Source: Scopulibacillus daqui (lineage in GTDB: Bacteria > Bacillota > Bacilli > Bacillales > Sporolactobacillaceae). From it: a stretch of DNA of 64,000 bases. This document shows, one piece after another, positions 37,144-45,794 of the stretch. Position numbers and translations under genes: made by a program. The stretch spans positions 124,001-188,000 of the forward strand of contig NZ_JAFBER010000003.1 in NCBI RefSeq assembly GCF_016908855.1, read 5' to 3'. Within the stretch, counting starts at the first letter, position 1. The number at the start of each line of letters is the position of its first letter. The notes beneath the pieces were generated by a model. That model saw only the letters and a list, made by a program, of their open reading frames with translations. It did not search any database and was not told the DNA's origin.

Positions 37144-38127
37144 TTGAACAGACATGCTTATCAACCGTATATATCGGTTGTGACGCCGGTATATGGATGT
37201 GAAAAATGCCTTCGTGAATTGTACCAGCGGTTAAAAAGAGTTCTTACTCAAATTTCCAACCGGTTTGAAATTATTATGGTTTGCGATCACAGTCCGGACC
37301 GGTCATGGGATGTTATTCAATCTTTAGCACGGCAAGATATGCGGGTAAAGGGAATCAAGCTTTCCCGAAACTTTGGCCAGCATATCGCCATTACGGCAGG
37401 GCTTGATGCAAGCAAAGGGGATTGGGTGGTCGTCATGGACTGCGATCTTCAGGACCAGCCTGAAGAGATTATACCGCTCCATTCGAAGGCGCTCGAGGGT
37501 TATGATATTGTGTTTGGGCGTCGTGCAGAGCGTCATGATACATGGATAAAAAGGCTGCAGTCGAAACTATTTTATAAAGTGTACAGTTATTTGGCGGATA
37601 CCAAGTTTGATCATTCGATCGCAAACTTTAGCATATGCTCGAGGCAAGTGGTTAATGAAGTGGTTCGGCTGCGTGAACGAAGCCGCTCTTATCCGCTTTT
37701 TTTAAAATGGCTCGGTTTTAATTGGACATCGATTAACATTCATCATGCGAAGCGGGAATTAGGAAAGTCAAGCTATAATTTCTCTAAGCTGATCCGTTTC
37801 GCTATGGACAGCATCGTTTCCCAGTCTAACAAGCCGCTGAGATTAGCGATCAAGCTGGGCTTTGCCATTTCGTTTATTTCGCTGTTGTTCGGCTGCTTTC
37901 TTATTTATAAATACTTTTTTCTTATGCAGCCTGTGGCCGGGTGGACAAGTTTTATGGTGTCTATTTATTTTATTGGCGGACTCATTCTCGCTAATTTAGG
38001 CGTGTTAGGCCTCTATATTGGAAAGGTTTTTGATGAGGTTAAGGGACGCCCGCTTTATATCATTCATCAAGCCGTTGGTTTTGAGGACCCTGTTCAAGTG
38101 ATCAAAAATAAGGAGACTGACGTGTGA
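37144..38127 (+). CDS. GT2 polyprenyl-phosphate glycosyltransferase (DPM1/GtrB-like)
   Basis: 327 residues. N-terminal GT-A domain (ISVVTPVYGCEKCLRELYQRL, VVVMDCDLQDQPEEI with the metal-binding Asp residues) and two C-terminal membrane helices (about 240-305). This build transfers a sugar from a nucleotide to undecaprenyl phosphate on the inner membrane face. TTG start, GGTGGTGAC about 8 bases upstream. First gene of a four-gene sugar cassette; stop overlaps the acetyltransferase start. Confidence 0.87.
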   Translation: MNRHAYQPYISVVTPVYGCEKCLRELYQRLKRVLTQISNRFEIIMVCDHSPDRSWDVIQSLARQDMRVKGIKLSRNFGQHIAITAGLDASKGDWVVVMDCDLQDQPEEIIPLHSKALEGYDIVFGRRAERHDTWIKRLQSKLFYKVYSYLADTKFDHSIANFSICSRQVVNEVVRLRERSRSYPLFLKWLGFNWTSINIHHAKRELGKSSYNFSKLIRFAMDSIVSQSNKPLRLAIKLGFAISFISLLFGCFLIYKYFFLMQPVAGWTSFMVSIYFIGGLILANLGVLGLYIGKVFDEVKGRPLYIIHQAVGFEDPVQVIKNKETDV

Positions 38128-38801
38128 TGGAAGATGTTGTTAAGACCCCGTGGGATCAGCGGGTTTTTGGTTTTGATACATACGAAATCCGCCGCGTGTC
38201 AGAGGATATTTTATCTTCGTTAGATCAAATAAACGGTCACTTTACTGTTAAGGTTTCCCCTTTAGATTCGAAGGCTCTGCTGCACCGGCATGGCTTTTAT
38301 TACTGCGATACGCTGATTGAGCCTTACGGGACTAGCAGCTGCTTTTGTCCTTTTTTCGAACCCGGCATCTCGATCAGCGACAATATTGATTTAGAAGAGT
38401 TAGTGCCTATGTGTTTTAATGCTTTTCGCTTTGACCGGTTTCACCGCGATTTTCATATTGACCCAAATCAAGCGGACCAGCGGTATGCCAATTGGCTTCG
38501 CGATATTCACCGGTACGGCCATGTTTTCGCACTTCGCTTAGGGCAGACAACAGCAGGCTTCTTTGCATGTGTTGATGAACGGATATTGCTCCATGCTTTA
38601 CATGAAGATTTTAGAGGAAAAGGATTGGCTAAATACTTTTGGAGCGCCGCCTGCCAGTATTTGTTTTCATTAGGCTGCAAGGAATTAGTGAGTTCTATAT
38701 CGGCGGCTAATGTCGCTATAATGAACGTTTATCACCGTCTGGGGTTTTCTTTTAGAAATCCTGTGGATATTTATCATAAGGTCAATCATAAACATTTATA
38801 A
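38124..38801 (+). CDS. GNAT acetyltransferase, WecD-like
   Basis: 225 residues. C-terminal GNAT domain (about 120-220) with the acetyl-CoA loop HEDFRGKGLAKYFW and the NVAIMNVYHRLGF block. The N-terminal 110 residues resemble the sugar-recognition half of WecD, the dTDP-fucosamine acetyltransferase. Start is GTG 38124 or ATG 38127 after AAGGAG; both overlap the upstream stop, so translation is coupled. The WecE-like aminotransferase two genes on supports N-acetylation of a 4-amino sugar. Confidence 0.75.
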   Translation: MMEDVVKTPWDQRVFGFDTYEIRRVSEDILSSLDQINGHFTVKVSPLDSKALLHRHGFYYCDTLIEPYGTSSCFCPFFEPGISISDNIDLEELVPMCFNAFRFDRFHRDFHIDPNQADQRYANWLRDIHRYGHVFALRLGQTTAGFFACVDERILLHALHEDFRGKGLAKYFWSAACQYLFSLGCKELVSSISAANVAIMNVYHRLGFSFRNPVDIYHKVNHKHL

Positions 38802-38859
38802 TAGGAAGTTTAAAGGCGGCAATGATTGCTGTTTAAGCTTCCGGCAGAGGAGTCTAGCA

Positions 38860-39225
38860 TTGGGTTATTTATATATTTTCGGAACAATATTCTTTACAGT
38901 TTACGGCCAAATGATTTTGAAATGGCGGATCAATGGCATAGGCCAGCTACCGTCCGGATCTCTGGATAAAGTTTTATTTTTGCTTAAAGCAGTGTTTGAC
39001 CCTTTTATATTTTCAGGGCTGGCTTCCGCTTTTATTGCCTCTCTTTTCTGGATGGCCGCTATGACAAAGTTTTCTCTAAGCTATGCTTATCCATTTACAA
39101 GCCTTTCATTCGTATTGGTCTTTGTTTTGTCTATATTATTTTTCCACGAAGCCGTGACGGTATATAAGGTTGTTGGATTATTGTTGGTGATTATTGGCGT
39201 TATTGTATTAAGTCAGTCTACTTAG
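38860..39225 (+). CDS. Small EamA/ArnE-like membrane protein
   Basis: 121 residues, four transmembrane helices, one EmrE-type unit of the drug/metabolite superfamily. TTG start with GAGGAG before it. In sugar cassettes such proteins (ArnE/F, undecaprenyl-phospho-aminoarabinose flippase) are thought to flip a lipid-linked sugar across the membrane, and the flanking genes fit that role. It stops 12 bp before the aminotransferase gene. Confidence 0.78.
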   Translation: MGYLYIFGTIFFTVYGQMILKWRINGIGQLPSGSLDKVLFLLKAVFDPFIFSGLASAFIASLFWMAAMTKFSLSYAYPFTSLSFVLVFVLSILFFHEAVTVYKVVGLLLVIIGVIVLSQST

Positions 39226-39237
39226 GTGGTGTAAAGT

Positions 39238-40377
39238 ATGATTCCTTTTAATCAGCCGGCTGTAACAGGCAATGAAGAAGCTTATCTGATTCAAGCGGTC
39301 AGGAATCGCAAAATTTCCGGGGACGGACGGTTCACTCAGCTTTGTCATCAATGGATTGAAAAGACTTTCCAATGTCCAAAAGCCCTCCTCACGCCGTCTT
39401 GTACTCATGCCTTAGAAATGTCCGCGGTGTTAATGGATATAAGCCTTGGTGATGAAGTGATCATGCCGTCGTACACTTTTTCATCAACAGCCAACGCCTT
39501 TGCGCTGCATGGAGCCAAGATAGTATTTGTCGATATACGTCCGGATACGATGAATATTGATGAACGTTTAATTGAACAGGCCATTAATCCAAAAACTAAA
39601 GCGATCGTTGTTGTTCATTACGCAGGGGTCGCATGCGAGATGGACGCGATTATGGATTTGGCAGAGAGATATGGATTATTCGTCGTTGAAGATGCGGCAC
39701 AGGGCGTTATGAGCAAGTATAAAGGGCGCCCTCTGGGAACCATCGGCCATTTTGGCTGTTACAGTTTCCATGAAACAAAAAATTATACAAGCGGAGAAGG
39801 CGGTGCGCTGTTAATTAATGATCGGCGTTTCGCAGAGCGTGCTGAAGTGGTAAGAGAAAAAGGCACGAATCGGAAACAATTTCTGCAGGGCCAAGTTGAT
39901 AAGTACTCTTGGGTTGATATCGGCTCCTCTTTTTTGCCAAGTGAACTTAATGCCGCTTATTTATATGCGCAATTTGAAAAATCAGAAGAAATTAATGCGG
40001 ATCGCTTATCCAGCTGGGATTTTTATTATAGCGAATTATCCGCCTTAGAGAAGGCAGAGAAGATAAAACGTCCTTTTATACCTGAAGATTGTCAGCATAA
40101 TGGCCATATGTTTTATATTAAAGTTAATGACATAAAAGAGCGTTCCGATTTTATTGATTATTTGAAAAATAATGGTGTTATGGCGGTTTTTCATTATGTT
40201 CCTCTCCATTCATCTAAAGCTGGACAAAAAGTAGGCACATTTTTCGGCAAGGATCAATATACAACAAGGGAAAGTGAAAGGCTGGTCAGACTTCCCATGT
40301 TTTATGGTCTTACAAAAGATTCCATAAAGTACATAACAGAATGTATTAAAAGCTTTTATGAAACCGCGGCAGGTTAA
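39238..40377 (+). CDS. dTDP-4-amino-4,6-dideoxygalactose transaminase, WecE-like
   Basis: 379 residues of the DegT/DnrJ/EryC1 family. PLP-Schiff-base Lys is in SFHETKNYTSGEGGAL; VVEDAAQG holds the PLP-ring Asp. MIPFNQPAVTGNEEAYL at the start and the SGDGRFT block match WecE/RffA, which aminates a dTDP-4-keto-6-deoxy sugar. Last gene of the cassette; GT2, acetyltransferase and flippase-like genes complete a route to a lipid-linked N-acetylamino sugar. No dTDP-sugar synthesis genes or acceptor transferase are nearby. Confidence 0.87.
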   Translation: MIPFNQPAVTGNEEAYLIQAVRNRKISGDGRFTQLCHQWIEKTFQCPKALLTPSCTHALEMSAVLMDISLGDEVIMPSYTFSSTANAFALHGAKIVFVDIRPDTMNIDERLIEQAINPKTKAIVVVHYAGVACEMDAIMDLAERYGLFVVEDAAQGVMSKYKGRPLGTIGHFGCYSFHETKNYTSGEGGALLINDRRFAERAEVVREKGTNRKQFLQGQVDKYSWVDIGSSFLPSELNAAYLYAQFEKSEEINADRLSSWDFYYSELSALEKAEKIKRPFIPEDCQHNGHMFYIKVNDIKERSDFIDYLKNNGVMAVFHYVPLHSSKAGQKVGTFFGKDQYTTRESERLVRLPMFYGLTKDSIKYITECIKSFYETAAG

Positions 40378-40536
40378 CCGTCTTGCGGTGTCAAGCAAGA
40401 TATATCCCTAGCGAGCTGCCATCTCTGACATAAAGATTAAGGCTTAAGTTTTCATATCGCAGTTTTTTTAACAGTCAATACTGTATTGACGGCACCGAAT
40501 ATTTCTAGAAGAAAAGCTTTCTTTGGGGGAATGTTC

Positions 40537-41046
40537 ATGTCAATACTTGCCAAGCTAAAACCACTTCCCGTGGAAGAAATATCAAAAAATGATGCTCTTT
40601 ATCGAAGTTTGGAAATTAAGATGCAGCAACTCGGCTATTTAACGCCTTATCGTGAATCTCTTAACTGGGACAAAGAAATTGCTTCTTATGAATTAGGCAG
40701 CCGTGAATTAATTGAAAAGTTAAAGAAAACCGCGGCGAAAAATGACGGCGTGCCGTTGTTTTATGCGAAGCTTTTGAAAAAGACGATTTACCAAAACCTT
40801 ATCCTTCATCCTAATAATCAAGGCTTTTATTTGCCGTTTCGTTTTGAGGAACCATTTACTATTGACATACAAGGCGAAAAGATTTGGATCGGCTCCTCCA
40901 TTCGGTTATCCGAAGAATTGCAATGGCTTGAAATAACGATGAATAATGAAAATGATGAAGATCTTATCGAAATATGGCAGACACTGCGGGAAATTTGCAG
41001 TGAAAGCTCTGAGCATATGACCCCGGTGCAATTGCATTCTGCTTAG
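40537..41046 (+). CDS. Hypothetical protein
   Basis: 169 residues, cytoplasmic, not recognised. Start is ATG 40537, 6 bases after GGGGGA; the open frame runs upstream to 40486. Predicted mixed alpha/beta, with a leading helical region (DALYRSLEIKMQQLGY) and a beta-rich centre (FYLPFRFEEPFTIDIQGEKIWIG) and an acidic tail. No catalytic motif stands out. Single gene between the sugar cassette and tlp. Confidence 0.7.
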   Translation: MSILAKLKPLPVEEISKNDALYRSLEIKMQQLGYLTPYRESLNWDKEIASYELGSRELIEKLKKTAAKNDGVPLFYAKLLKKTIYQNLILHPNNQGFYLPFRFEEPFTIDIQGEKIWIGSSIRLSEELQWLEITMNNENDEDLIEIWQTLREICSESSEHMTPVQLHSA

Positions 41047-41130
41047 CTGATAACTTTGAACATGCAGGAATAAAGTTCCCTTCTTGAAACACAATAATAA
41101 TGATTCGTGTTTAAAAGGAGGGAACGACCT

Positions 41131-41361
41131 ATGCCAAGACCAAAGCCAGATGATCGCAGCGATAATGTTGAAAAGCTGCAAGAAATGGTGCAAAACACAA
41201 TCGAAAATCTTGAAGAAGCTCATGATACACTGCACAATGAGGATCTTTCAGGAAAAGACCGTCAAGCTATTCTTGAAAAGAACGAACGACGGGAAGAAGC
41301 CATTGCAGGAATGCGTGAAGAAATCAAAGATGAAGCGGCTTATCAAAATCAAAAGGATTAG
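41131..41361 (+). CDS. tlp: Small acid-soluble spore protein Tlp
   Basis: 76 residues. [21 protein letters not shown] is almost identical to B. subtilis Tlp, followed by [20 protein letters not shown]. Made in the forespore and packed into spores. Start is ATG 41131, 10 bases after AAGGAGG; an earlier ATG at 41107 precedes that site. Terminator overlaps the stop. This gene proves a spore former. Confidence 0.95.
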   Translation: MPRPKPDDRSDNVEKLQEMVQNTIENLEEAHDTLHNEDLSGKDRQAILEKNERREEAIAGMREEIKDEAAYQNQKD

Positions 41362-41385
41362 GCAGGCATTTGCCTAATCTTTTTG
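41356..41385 (+). terminator. Terminator of tlp
   Basis: GATTAGGCA pairs with TGCCTAATC, then TTTTTG. Confidence 0.88.
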
Positions 41386-41586
41386 ATTTAGTCAGACAAA
41401 ATGTGCCGTCATGATTCTCTATGAAATTGCCAATATTAAACAGCCTAATGGCTTTATTCATTTGTTTAAAAATGTCTAATGATAAAAAGTTTTGTCAAAA
41501 CAATTGCAATTTCTATCGATCCTTTGCATAATAGACAATGGTTTGTGGAAACCGTTACACTAAAGGAGAATAGAGGTAAAGAAGAG

Positions 41587-41772
41587 ATGAAGGAAAGTAG
41601 CCAAGCATCAAAAATTGATCTGCTTCAAATGATAAATCGAAAAAGAAAAGAAATGATCAGAATTGCATCGATCAGAGGTTTCAAAAATAAAGAAACTGTA
41701 AAACAAAGCAAAGAATTAGATGATTTAATAAATATGTACCAACGTCACATGCTGCAATCGAAAAGTTCTTGA
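41587..41772 (+). CDS. Spo0E-family aspartyl-phosphate phosphatase
   Basis: 61 residues. The two-helix Spo0E motif is clear: LLQMINRKRKEMIRIASIRGF, then VKQSKELDDLINMYQRH, where SKELD is the family's SQELD phosphatase signature. Such proteins dephosphorylate Spo0A~P and delay sporulation. ATG 41587 has AAAGAAGAG before it; the frame is open further upstream. Single gene. Confidence 0.85.
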   Translation: MKESSQASKIDLLQMINRKRKEMIRIASIRGFKNKETVKQSKELDDLINMYQRHMLQSKSS

Positions 41773-41868
41773 AAATGGATTATTGGATATAGATTTCCTC
41801 ATGGACACCTTCTTCATCTTTGCCTTACACCATCCAATAACCATGTTTTGAATTCTCCCTTTACAAAA

Positions 41869-41893
41869 GAAAAACCTCTATTGCAGAGGTTTT
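41869..41893 (-). terminator. Terminator at the end of tatA
   Basis: AAACCTCT pairs with AGAGGTTT, T-rich on both flanks, overlapping the tatA stop. Confidence 0.8.
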
Positions 41894-42069
41894 TGATCTT
41901 TGGGCGAATCAATAGGTTCATCTTGGTCTTCCTTGCCATTTAAAGACCTTTTAAATTCATTTAGGGTTTTGCCAGCAGCTTTTCCGAGTTCAGGAAGCTT
42001 TTTCGGACCGAAAATAATAAATGCGACTAATAAAATGAGAGCAATTTTGCCAGGGCTTAACAATTCCAT
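41878..42069 (-). CDS. tatA: Twin-arginine translocase subunit TatA
   Basis: 63 residues: a short N-terminal membrane helix ([14 protein letters not shown]), the [15 protein letters not shown] hinge and amphipathic helix, and a charged tail. Forms the pore for folded proteins together with TatC. No tatC is adjacent, so the partner is elsewhere. GGGGGGAA precedes the ATG. Confidence 0.92.
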   Translation of the reverse strand: MELLSPGKIALILLVAFIIFGPKKLPELGKAAGKTLNEFKRSLNGKEDQDEPIDSPKDQKPLQ

Positions 42070-42193
42070 TAGAAATTCCCCCCAATCATTGGTTTATATT
42101 CATTATAACTCGTTTATAGAATTTAAAAAATATTTAAAAATAAAAAGAACTGCGAGCCGTATATTTTATTTTGCATAAGCGCTTTTTATGTGA

Positions 42194-42228
42194 AAAAGAC
42201 GCAAACAATTTTAATTTGCGTCTTTTCT
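42194..42228. terminator. Bidirectional hairpin at the end of the FbpA-like gene
   Basis: AAAAGACGCAAA pairs perfectly with TTTGCGTCTTTT around an 8-nt loop; it overlaps the 3' end of the small minus-strand gene. Confidence 0.85.
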
Positions 42229-42390
42229 TTTTGCATCTTTAAGCGAAAGCCATATCTTTTCTAAATCAGACAAAGTTAAATCATATAAGTGCTGTTCGCC
42301 TTTTTTATATATACCATTTTGGATTAATTCATTAATAAGGGCAGTTTTTCTTTTTTCAAGTGCTTTTTTTCGCATCATTTGTTCGTTCAT
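42211..42390 (-). CDS. Fur-regulated basic protein FbpA-like
   Basis: 59 residues, basic. KRKTALINELIQNGIYKKGEQHLYDLTLSDLEKIW matches the FbpA/FbpB family pattern (KLI..G.YK..E.QLYELSLSELE) of small iron-sparing regulators in Bacillus. AGATGGTG lies before the ATG. I found no clear Fur box upstream, so iron control is unproven here. Missed by size-limited gene calling. Confidence 0.75.
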   Translation of the reverse strand: MNEQMMRKKALEKRKTALINELIQNGIYKKGEQHLYDLTLSDLEKIWLSLKDAKRKDAN

Positions 42391-42537
42391 TTAAAACACC
42401 ATCTTTTGTTCACAACTTTTTGATAGTTGATTTTATATGATTGTATTTTACTTGTCAAATCTAAAAAATGAATGAAATGAATGCGCGCTGTGAATGATAA
42501 AAAAGCACAACATTATTTTTATAGGAGATGATATGCC

Positions 42538-42693
42538 ATGGCGAAAGATGTGTTGTGTGAAGTCAGTAACTGCAAGTACTGGGAAAACGGAAATAAGTGC
42601 AGCGCTAAATCCATTTATGTCGTTAGCCACACAGGAAAAAAGGCAAAAGATCAAGAAGAGACTGATTGTAAAACTTTTGAGCCGATGGCATAA
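42538..42693 (+). CDS. DUF1540 small cysteine-rich protein
   Basis: 51 residues with four cysteines (VLCEVSNCKYWENGNKCSAKSI ... TDCKTFEP) in the DUF1540 arrangement, probably a metal site. Common in spore formers, function unknown. The ATG at 42538 follows AGGAGA by 9 bases; the ATG at 42533 is in another frame. Confidence 0.88.
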   Translation: MAKDVLCEVSNCKYWENGNKCSAKSIYVVSHTGKKAKDQEETDCKTFEPMA

Positions 42694-42697
42694 CAAA

Positions 42698-42727
42698 AGG
42701 GGGGTGAAGATACCTCCCCTTATTTTA
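42698..42727 (+). terminator. Terminator after the DUF1540 gene
   Basis: AGGGGGG pairs with CCTCCCCT (imperfect), followed by TTATTTTATTT. Confidence 0.7.
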
Positions 42728-42839
42728 TTTATATCATCACGGGATATCTAACATATAATAAAGGGAAATAGCCCATTTTTTGTGTAAAGCCGCGAAGGAC
42801 GGATCCTTTGGTAAATGATTTTATAAGGAGATGAGGGCT

Positions 42840-43082
42840 GTGCCATATGCGATAAATATCTTTAATATAAAAACGAACGGTGTTACAATGAACGGCAATA
42901 TTGATATTGGCCCCACCGTTCATAACAGCCATACAGCCAATACTAAGTCGATTGGTGCCAATGTCTCTCTTGGAGATTTTTCGCCATCCAGTTCATTTAG
43001 TTTAAATGGCAGTTATGATCCGGATATCAGCGATCAAGGGCAAGTTGCCAACCCATCTTTACCGCAAACCGGCCAAGTTTAG
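42840..43082 (+). CDS. GerPA/GerPF-like spore germination protein, copy 1
   Basis: 80 residues from GTG 42840, 9 bases after AAGGAG; an ATG at 42831 touches that site. INIFNIKTNGVTMNGNIDIGPTVHNSHTANTKS resembles the GerPA/PF proteins, which are spore-coat-associated and let germinants pass. It is a close paralogue of the next gene; both keep GP-xx-HNSHTA, SxGD and YDPDIxDQ. Confidence 0.85.
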   Translation: MPYAINIFNIKTNGVTMNGNIDIGPTVHNSHTANTKSIGANVSLGDFSPSSSFSLNGSYDPDISDQGQVANPSLPQTGQV

Positions 43083-43129
43083 TATGTTCTTTTGGAGATT
43101 AAAATTCCTTTTTATATGTGGTGATCCCC

Positions 43130-43375
43130 ATGTCCTTTATTTTTAATATAAGAAACATAAAAATCAATAACATGTCCCATAATGCTTCTGTTATTATTGG
43201 GCCGGGTTACCATAACAGCCATACAGCCAGTTCAAAATCCCAGGGCGGCAACAACTCCATTGGAGACCAATCGCCGGTTTCAGGACTATTTAATAATCAA
43301 TTATACGACCCTGATATTAACGATCAAAGCGAGGTTGCGAATACTGACAGTGTTAATGGCAATCAAGCTTTTTGA
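43130..43375 (+). CDS. GerPA/GerPF-like spore germination protein, copy 2
   Basis: 81 residues. ATG 43130 lies 5 bases after GGTGAT. Same family as the upstream gene, with GPGYHNSHTASSKSQGGNNSIGD and YDPDINDQSEVAN. The two lie 47 bp apart and likely arose by duplication. The remaining gerP genes are not here, so this is a separate pair and not a full gerPA-PF operon. Confidence 0.85.
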   Translation: MSFIFNIRNIKINNMSHNASVIIGPGYHNSHTASSKSQGGNNSIGDQSPVSGLFNNQLYDPDINDQSEVANTDSVNGNQAF

Positions 43376-43767
43376 TCTGATTAAGGATGTCTGTGGAAGG
43401 CCGGTTAGCCATGCGTTCCCCAAGTGCTCTTCCGGAAGTTTTTTAAGAAGTTTAATCATAGTTGTGGCAAAGCCGTAAAAGCAGCCTGTCCAGCAGCGGC
43501 TTTGCTGTTTTTATGTCATTTAATAGGGGAACTTGTCCGTCGACTGATATGCACATGAAGTTTAATTCATGTTAAAATAGGGTACATACACACAAATAAT
43601 CATTTGCTGCGAATATTATAATGGCCTTTATTAATGGCATTCTAAATGGTATGACGATAAATAGTCGAAATGTTATAAGGTATGACAAGGCAATGAGTTA
43701 GTTATCCCTTAATGTCCATTAATGATTTATTTATTTGGTTGGTTTGAGGATAAAAGGAGTTATAAAT
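43376..43767. other. 392-bp gap: terminator, then no visible feature
   Basis: A terminator lies at 43467-43512. The remaining 250 bases before the glycosyltransferase are AT-rich with no open frame and no promoter pair that I could place with confidence. Confidence 0.5.
43467..43512 (+). terminator. Terminator after the gerP-like pair
   Basis: GCAAAGCCG pairs perfectly with CGGCTTTGC, followed by TGTTTTT. Confidence 0.85.
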
Positions 43768-44979
43768 ATGAAAATATTGTTGTTGCCTTTGTTTAAAATG
43801 CCTTCCGGGCATCATCATGTTGCAGATGCAATTATAAATTTAATAGAGAAAAGAACGAATAAAATTGAGTGCAAGAAAGTTGATTTGCTAAGCTACAGCA
43901 ATCAATTATTGGAAAAGGCTGTCTCAACATTTTATTTAAAATGGATACATCATACGCCTCGCTCTTATGATTGGGCATACAGGCACTTTGCTTATACGAA
44001 AAATCATAAGCATGTATCCTTTAGTGTTATAGAACGCTTTTTTATAAATAAGCTCTACAAGCTGCTGACGAGGGAACAGCCTGATCTCGTTATATGTACG
44101 CACGGTTTTCCATCATTATTGATGAGCCGGTTAAAGTTATCCGGCATTGTAAAGATACCTGTTATTAATATATATACGGATTTCTTTATGAATGACATAT
44201 GGGGGCGAAAAGGGATTGACTATCATCTCGTCCCGAATCAAGAAATGAAACAGCAGATGATTGAACATTACCATATTAAGGAACGCAGTATTATTGTAAC
44301 CGGAATCCCTGTACACGAAAGCTTTTTAAAGCCAGGCAAAGTCAAATCCCATTATTCTCAAAAGAAAATTCTTATAGCCGGCGGCAGCAGCGGGCTCGGC
44401 AATATCATTGACTTAGTCAAACATACAGGGGAAAAATCAAATTATCAATATATTATCTTATGCGGTAACAACAAGAAGCTGTATCATGACATTCTGAAAC
44501 TGAAATTAGATGATGTCAAGGCGCTGCCTTATCTATCATCAAAAGAAGAAATGAATCAGCTGTATGATGAGGTTGATGCCATTGTTACAAAACCCGGCGG
44601 TGTGACCATCAGTGAAGTGCTCAGAAAAGGTTTGCCGATATTTGTCCATTCAGCCTTGCCTGGTCAAGAATATATTAATTTGCAATATTTGAAGAATCAG
44701 CATTTAGTCTATGAGATCGATCAACAAGGCAATTTGGAAACGATCATTTCCAGCGTCTTGCAAAATGAGCTGGAGATGAGAAGGTGGAAAAAAGCTGTTC
44801 AGACATATCTGGATAAGTTCGAAATCCCATCTACCAATACCCTTTTCCAATTAATCTCAGCCAATACGCTGAAAGGCGCTTATTTTAATCGAAGCGGCTA
44901 TCAGTTTCTGCGGACCCGGGGTGTCGTCAACAAAGTGATGAAATATATGAAGAAGATCTCGCCTATAGACAACGTTTAA
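43768..44979 (+). CDS. GT28-family diacylglycerol-type glycosyltransferase
   Basis: 403 residues, MGDG-synthase/UgtP fold. N-terminal acceptor part opens with LLPLFKMPSGHHHVADAI, the sequence that replaces the Gly-rich loop in this family; the C-terminal part has IAGGSSGLGNI and the nucleotide-sugar site VTKPGGVTISEVLRKGLP. Makes glycolipids from UDP-sugars. ATG 43768 follows AAAAGGAG; an open frame continues to 43735. Which glycolipid is made cannot be told. Confidence 0.85.
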   Translation: MKILLLPLFKMPSGHHHVADAIINLIEKRTNKIECKKVDLLSYSNQLLEKAVSTFYLKWIHHTPRSYDWAYRHFAYTKNHKHVSFSVIERFFINKLYKLLTREQPDLVICTHGFPSLLMSRLKLSGIVKIPVINIYTDFFMNDIWGRKGIDYHLVPNQEMKQQMIEHYHIKERSIIVTGIPVHESFLKPGKVKSHYSQKKILIAGGSSGLGNIIDLVKHTGEKSNYQYIILCGNNKKLYHDILKLKLDDVKALPYLSSKEEMNQLYDEVDAIVTKPGGVTISEVLRKGLPIFVHSALPGQEYINLQYLKNQHLVYEIDQQGNLETIISSVLQNELEMRRWKKAVQTYLDKFEIPSTNTLFQLISANTLKGAYFNRSGYQFLRTRGVVNKVMKYMKKISPIDNV

Positions 44980-44992
44980 AAGAATGTATAAT

Positions 44993-45020
44993 AAAAGCGA
45001 ACCATGCGGGTTCGCTTTTT
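44993..45020. terminator. Bidirectional terminator
   Basis: AAAAGCGAACC pairs with GGTTCGCTTTT between the glycosyltransferase and the DedA-like gene. Confidence 0.88.
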
Positions 45021-45621
45021 AATCATTCTCTTTTTTCTTAATGCGGATGATATGAATAATTGTAGCAACAGCAAAAATTAACAGGAATATTCCCGCAATA
45101 ATCGCTAAATGCTGAGGCTTAAAAGTCAGATATTGTTGTATTTTGTTTCCCAGGAAATAACCCAAAAAAATAAAGGTGAGGACCCAAACTGCGCCGCCTA
45201 TGGCTGAGCTGATAATGTATGTAATCAAAGAGGAACGGCTTATACCGGCTAAATAAGGATTGATTTGCCTTATACCGGGGATGAAATAGCCAAACGCAAT
45301 GGTCCAAGCGGCATGCCTTTTATATTTTGTTTCAGCTTTTTCCCATCTTTCCGGTGTTAAACCGACATATTTGCCGAATTTATTTATAAAAGGCTTCCCG
45401 ATATATTTTCCAATAAAGTAGGAAGTTATCATCCCTGAAAAAACACCCAAAAAGGCGCATCCTAAACTGCTGTATAAGTTAAGCGTGTTTTGAGAAATGG
45501 CAATGCCGATAAAAACCATAAAGGACTCTTCGGGTGAAGGGATGCCTGTAATGCCGAAGAACAGCAGGAAAAAGATCGCAAAATAACCATAAGTAATCAG
45601 AAACGGTTCAAAGTGTGCCAT
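45019..45621 (-). CDS. DedA-family membrane protein
   Basis: 200 residues with about five helices. The DedA signatures GIPSPEES (with the usual Pro-Glu) near the start and GYFIPGIRQINPYLAGISR are clear. DedA proteins recycle undecaprenyl phosphate or phospholipids across the membrane. The ATG at 45621 (MAHFEP) has GGGGA 6 bases upstream; an ATG four codons earlier lacks a site. Confidence 0.87.
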   Translation of the reverse strand: MAHFEPFLITYGYFAIFFLLFFGITGIPSPEESFMVFIGIAISQNTLNLYSSLGCAFLGVFSGMITSYFIGKYIGKPFINKFGKYVGLTPERWEKAETKYKRHAAWTIAFGYFIPGIRQINPYLAGISRSSLITYIISSAIGGAVWVLTFIFLGYFLGNKIQQYLTFKPQHLAIIAGIFLLIFAVATIIHIIRIKKKEND

Positions 45622-45794
45622 ATTATTCCCCATTTGACTATTATTTTATAGTTTATGTAGAGTATTTAGGAGGAAGTCCAAAAGTCTTAATGTCAAGTTA
45701 TGACTTTCCTCTCTTTTAGATATACACTTAATATCAAAGTTAATATAAAAAAATCTAAATGTAAACTTAAATCCTAAAAGAGGAAGATAGAAAT

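Noticed and set aside
42391-42490. Fur box upstream of the FbpA-like gene
   Set aside because: Only scattered GATA-like words; no 19-bp palindrome comparable to the one at 14022.
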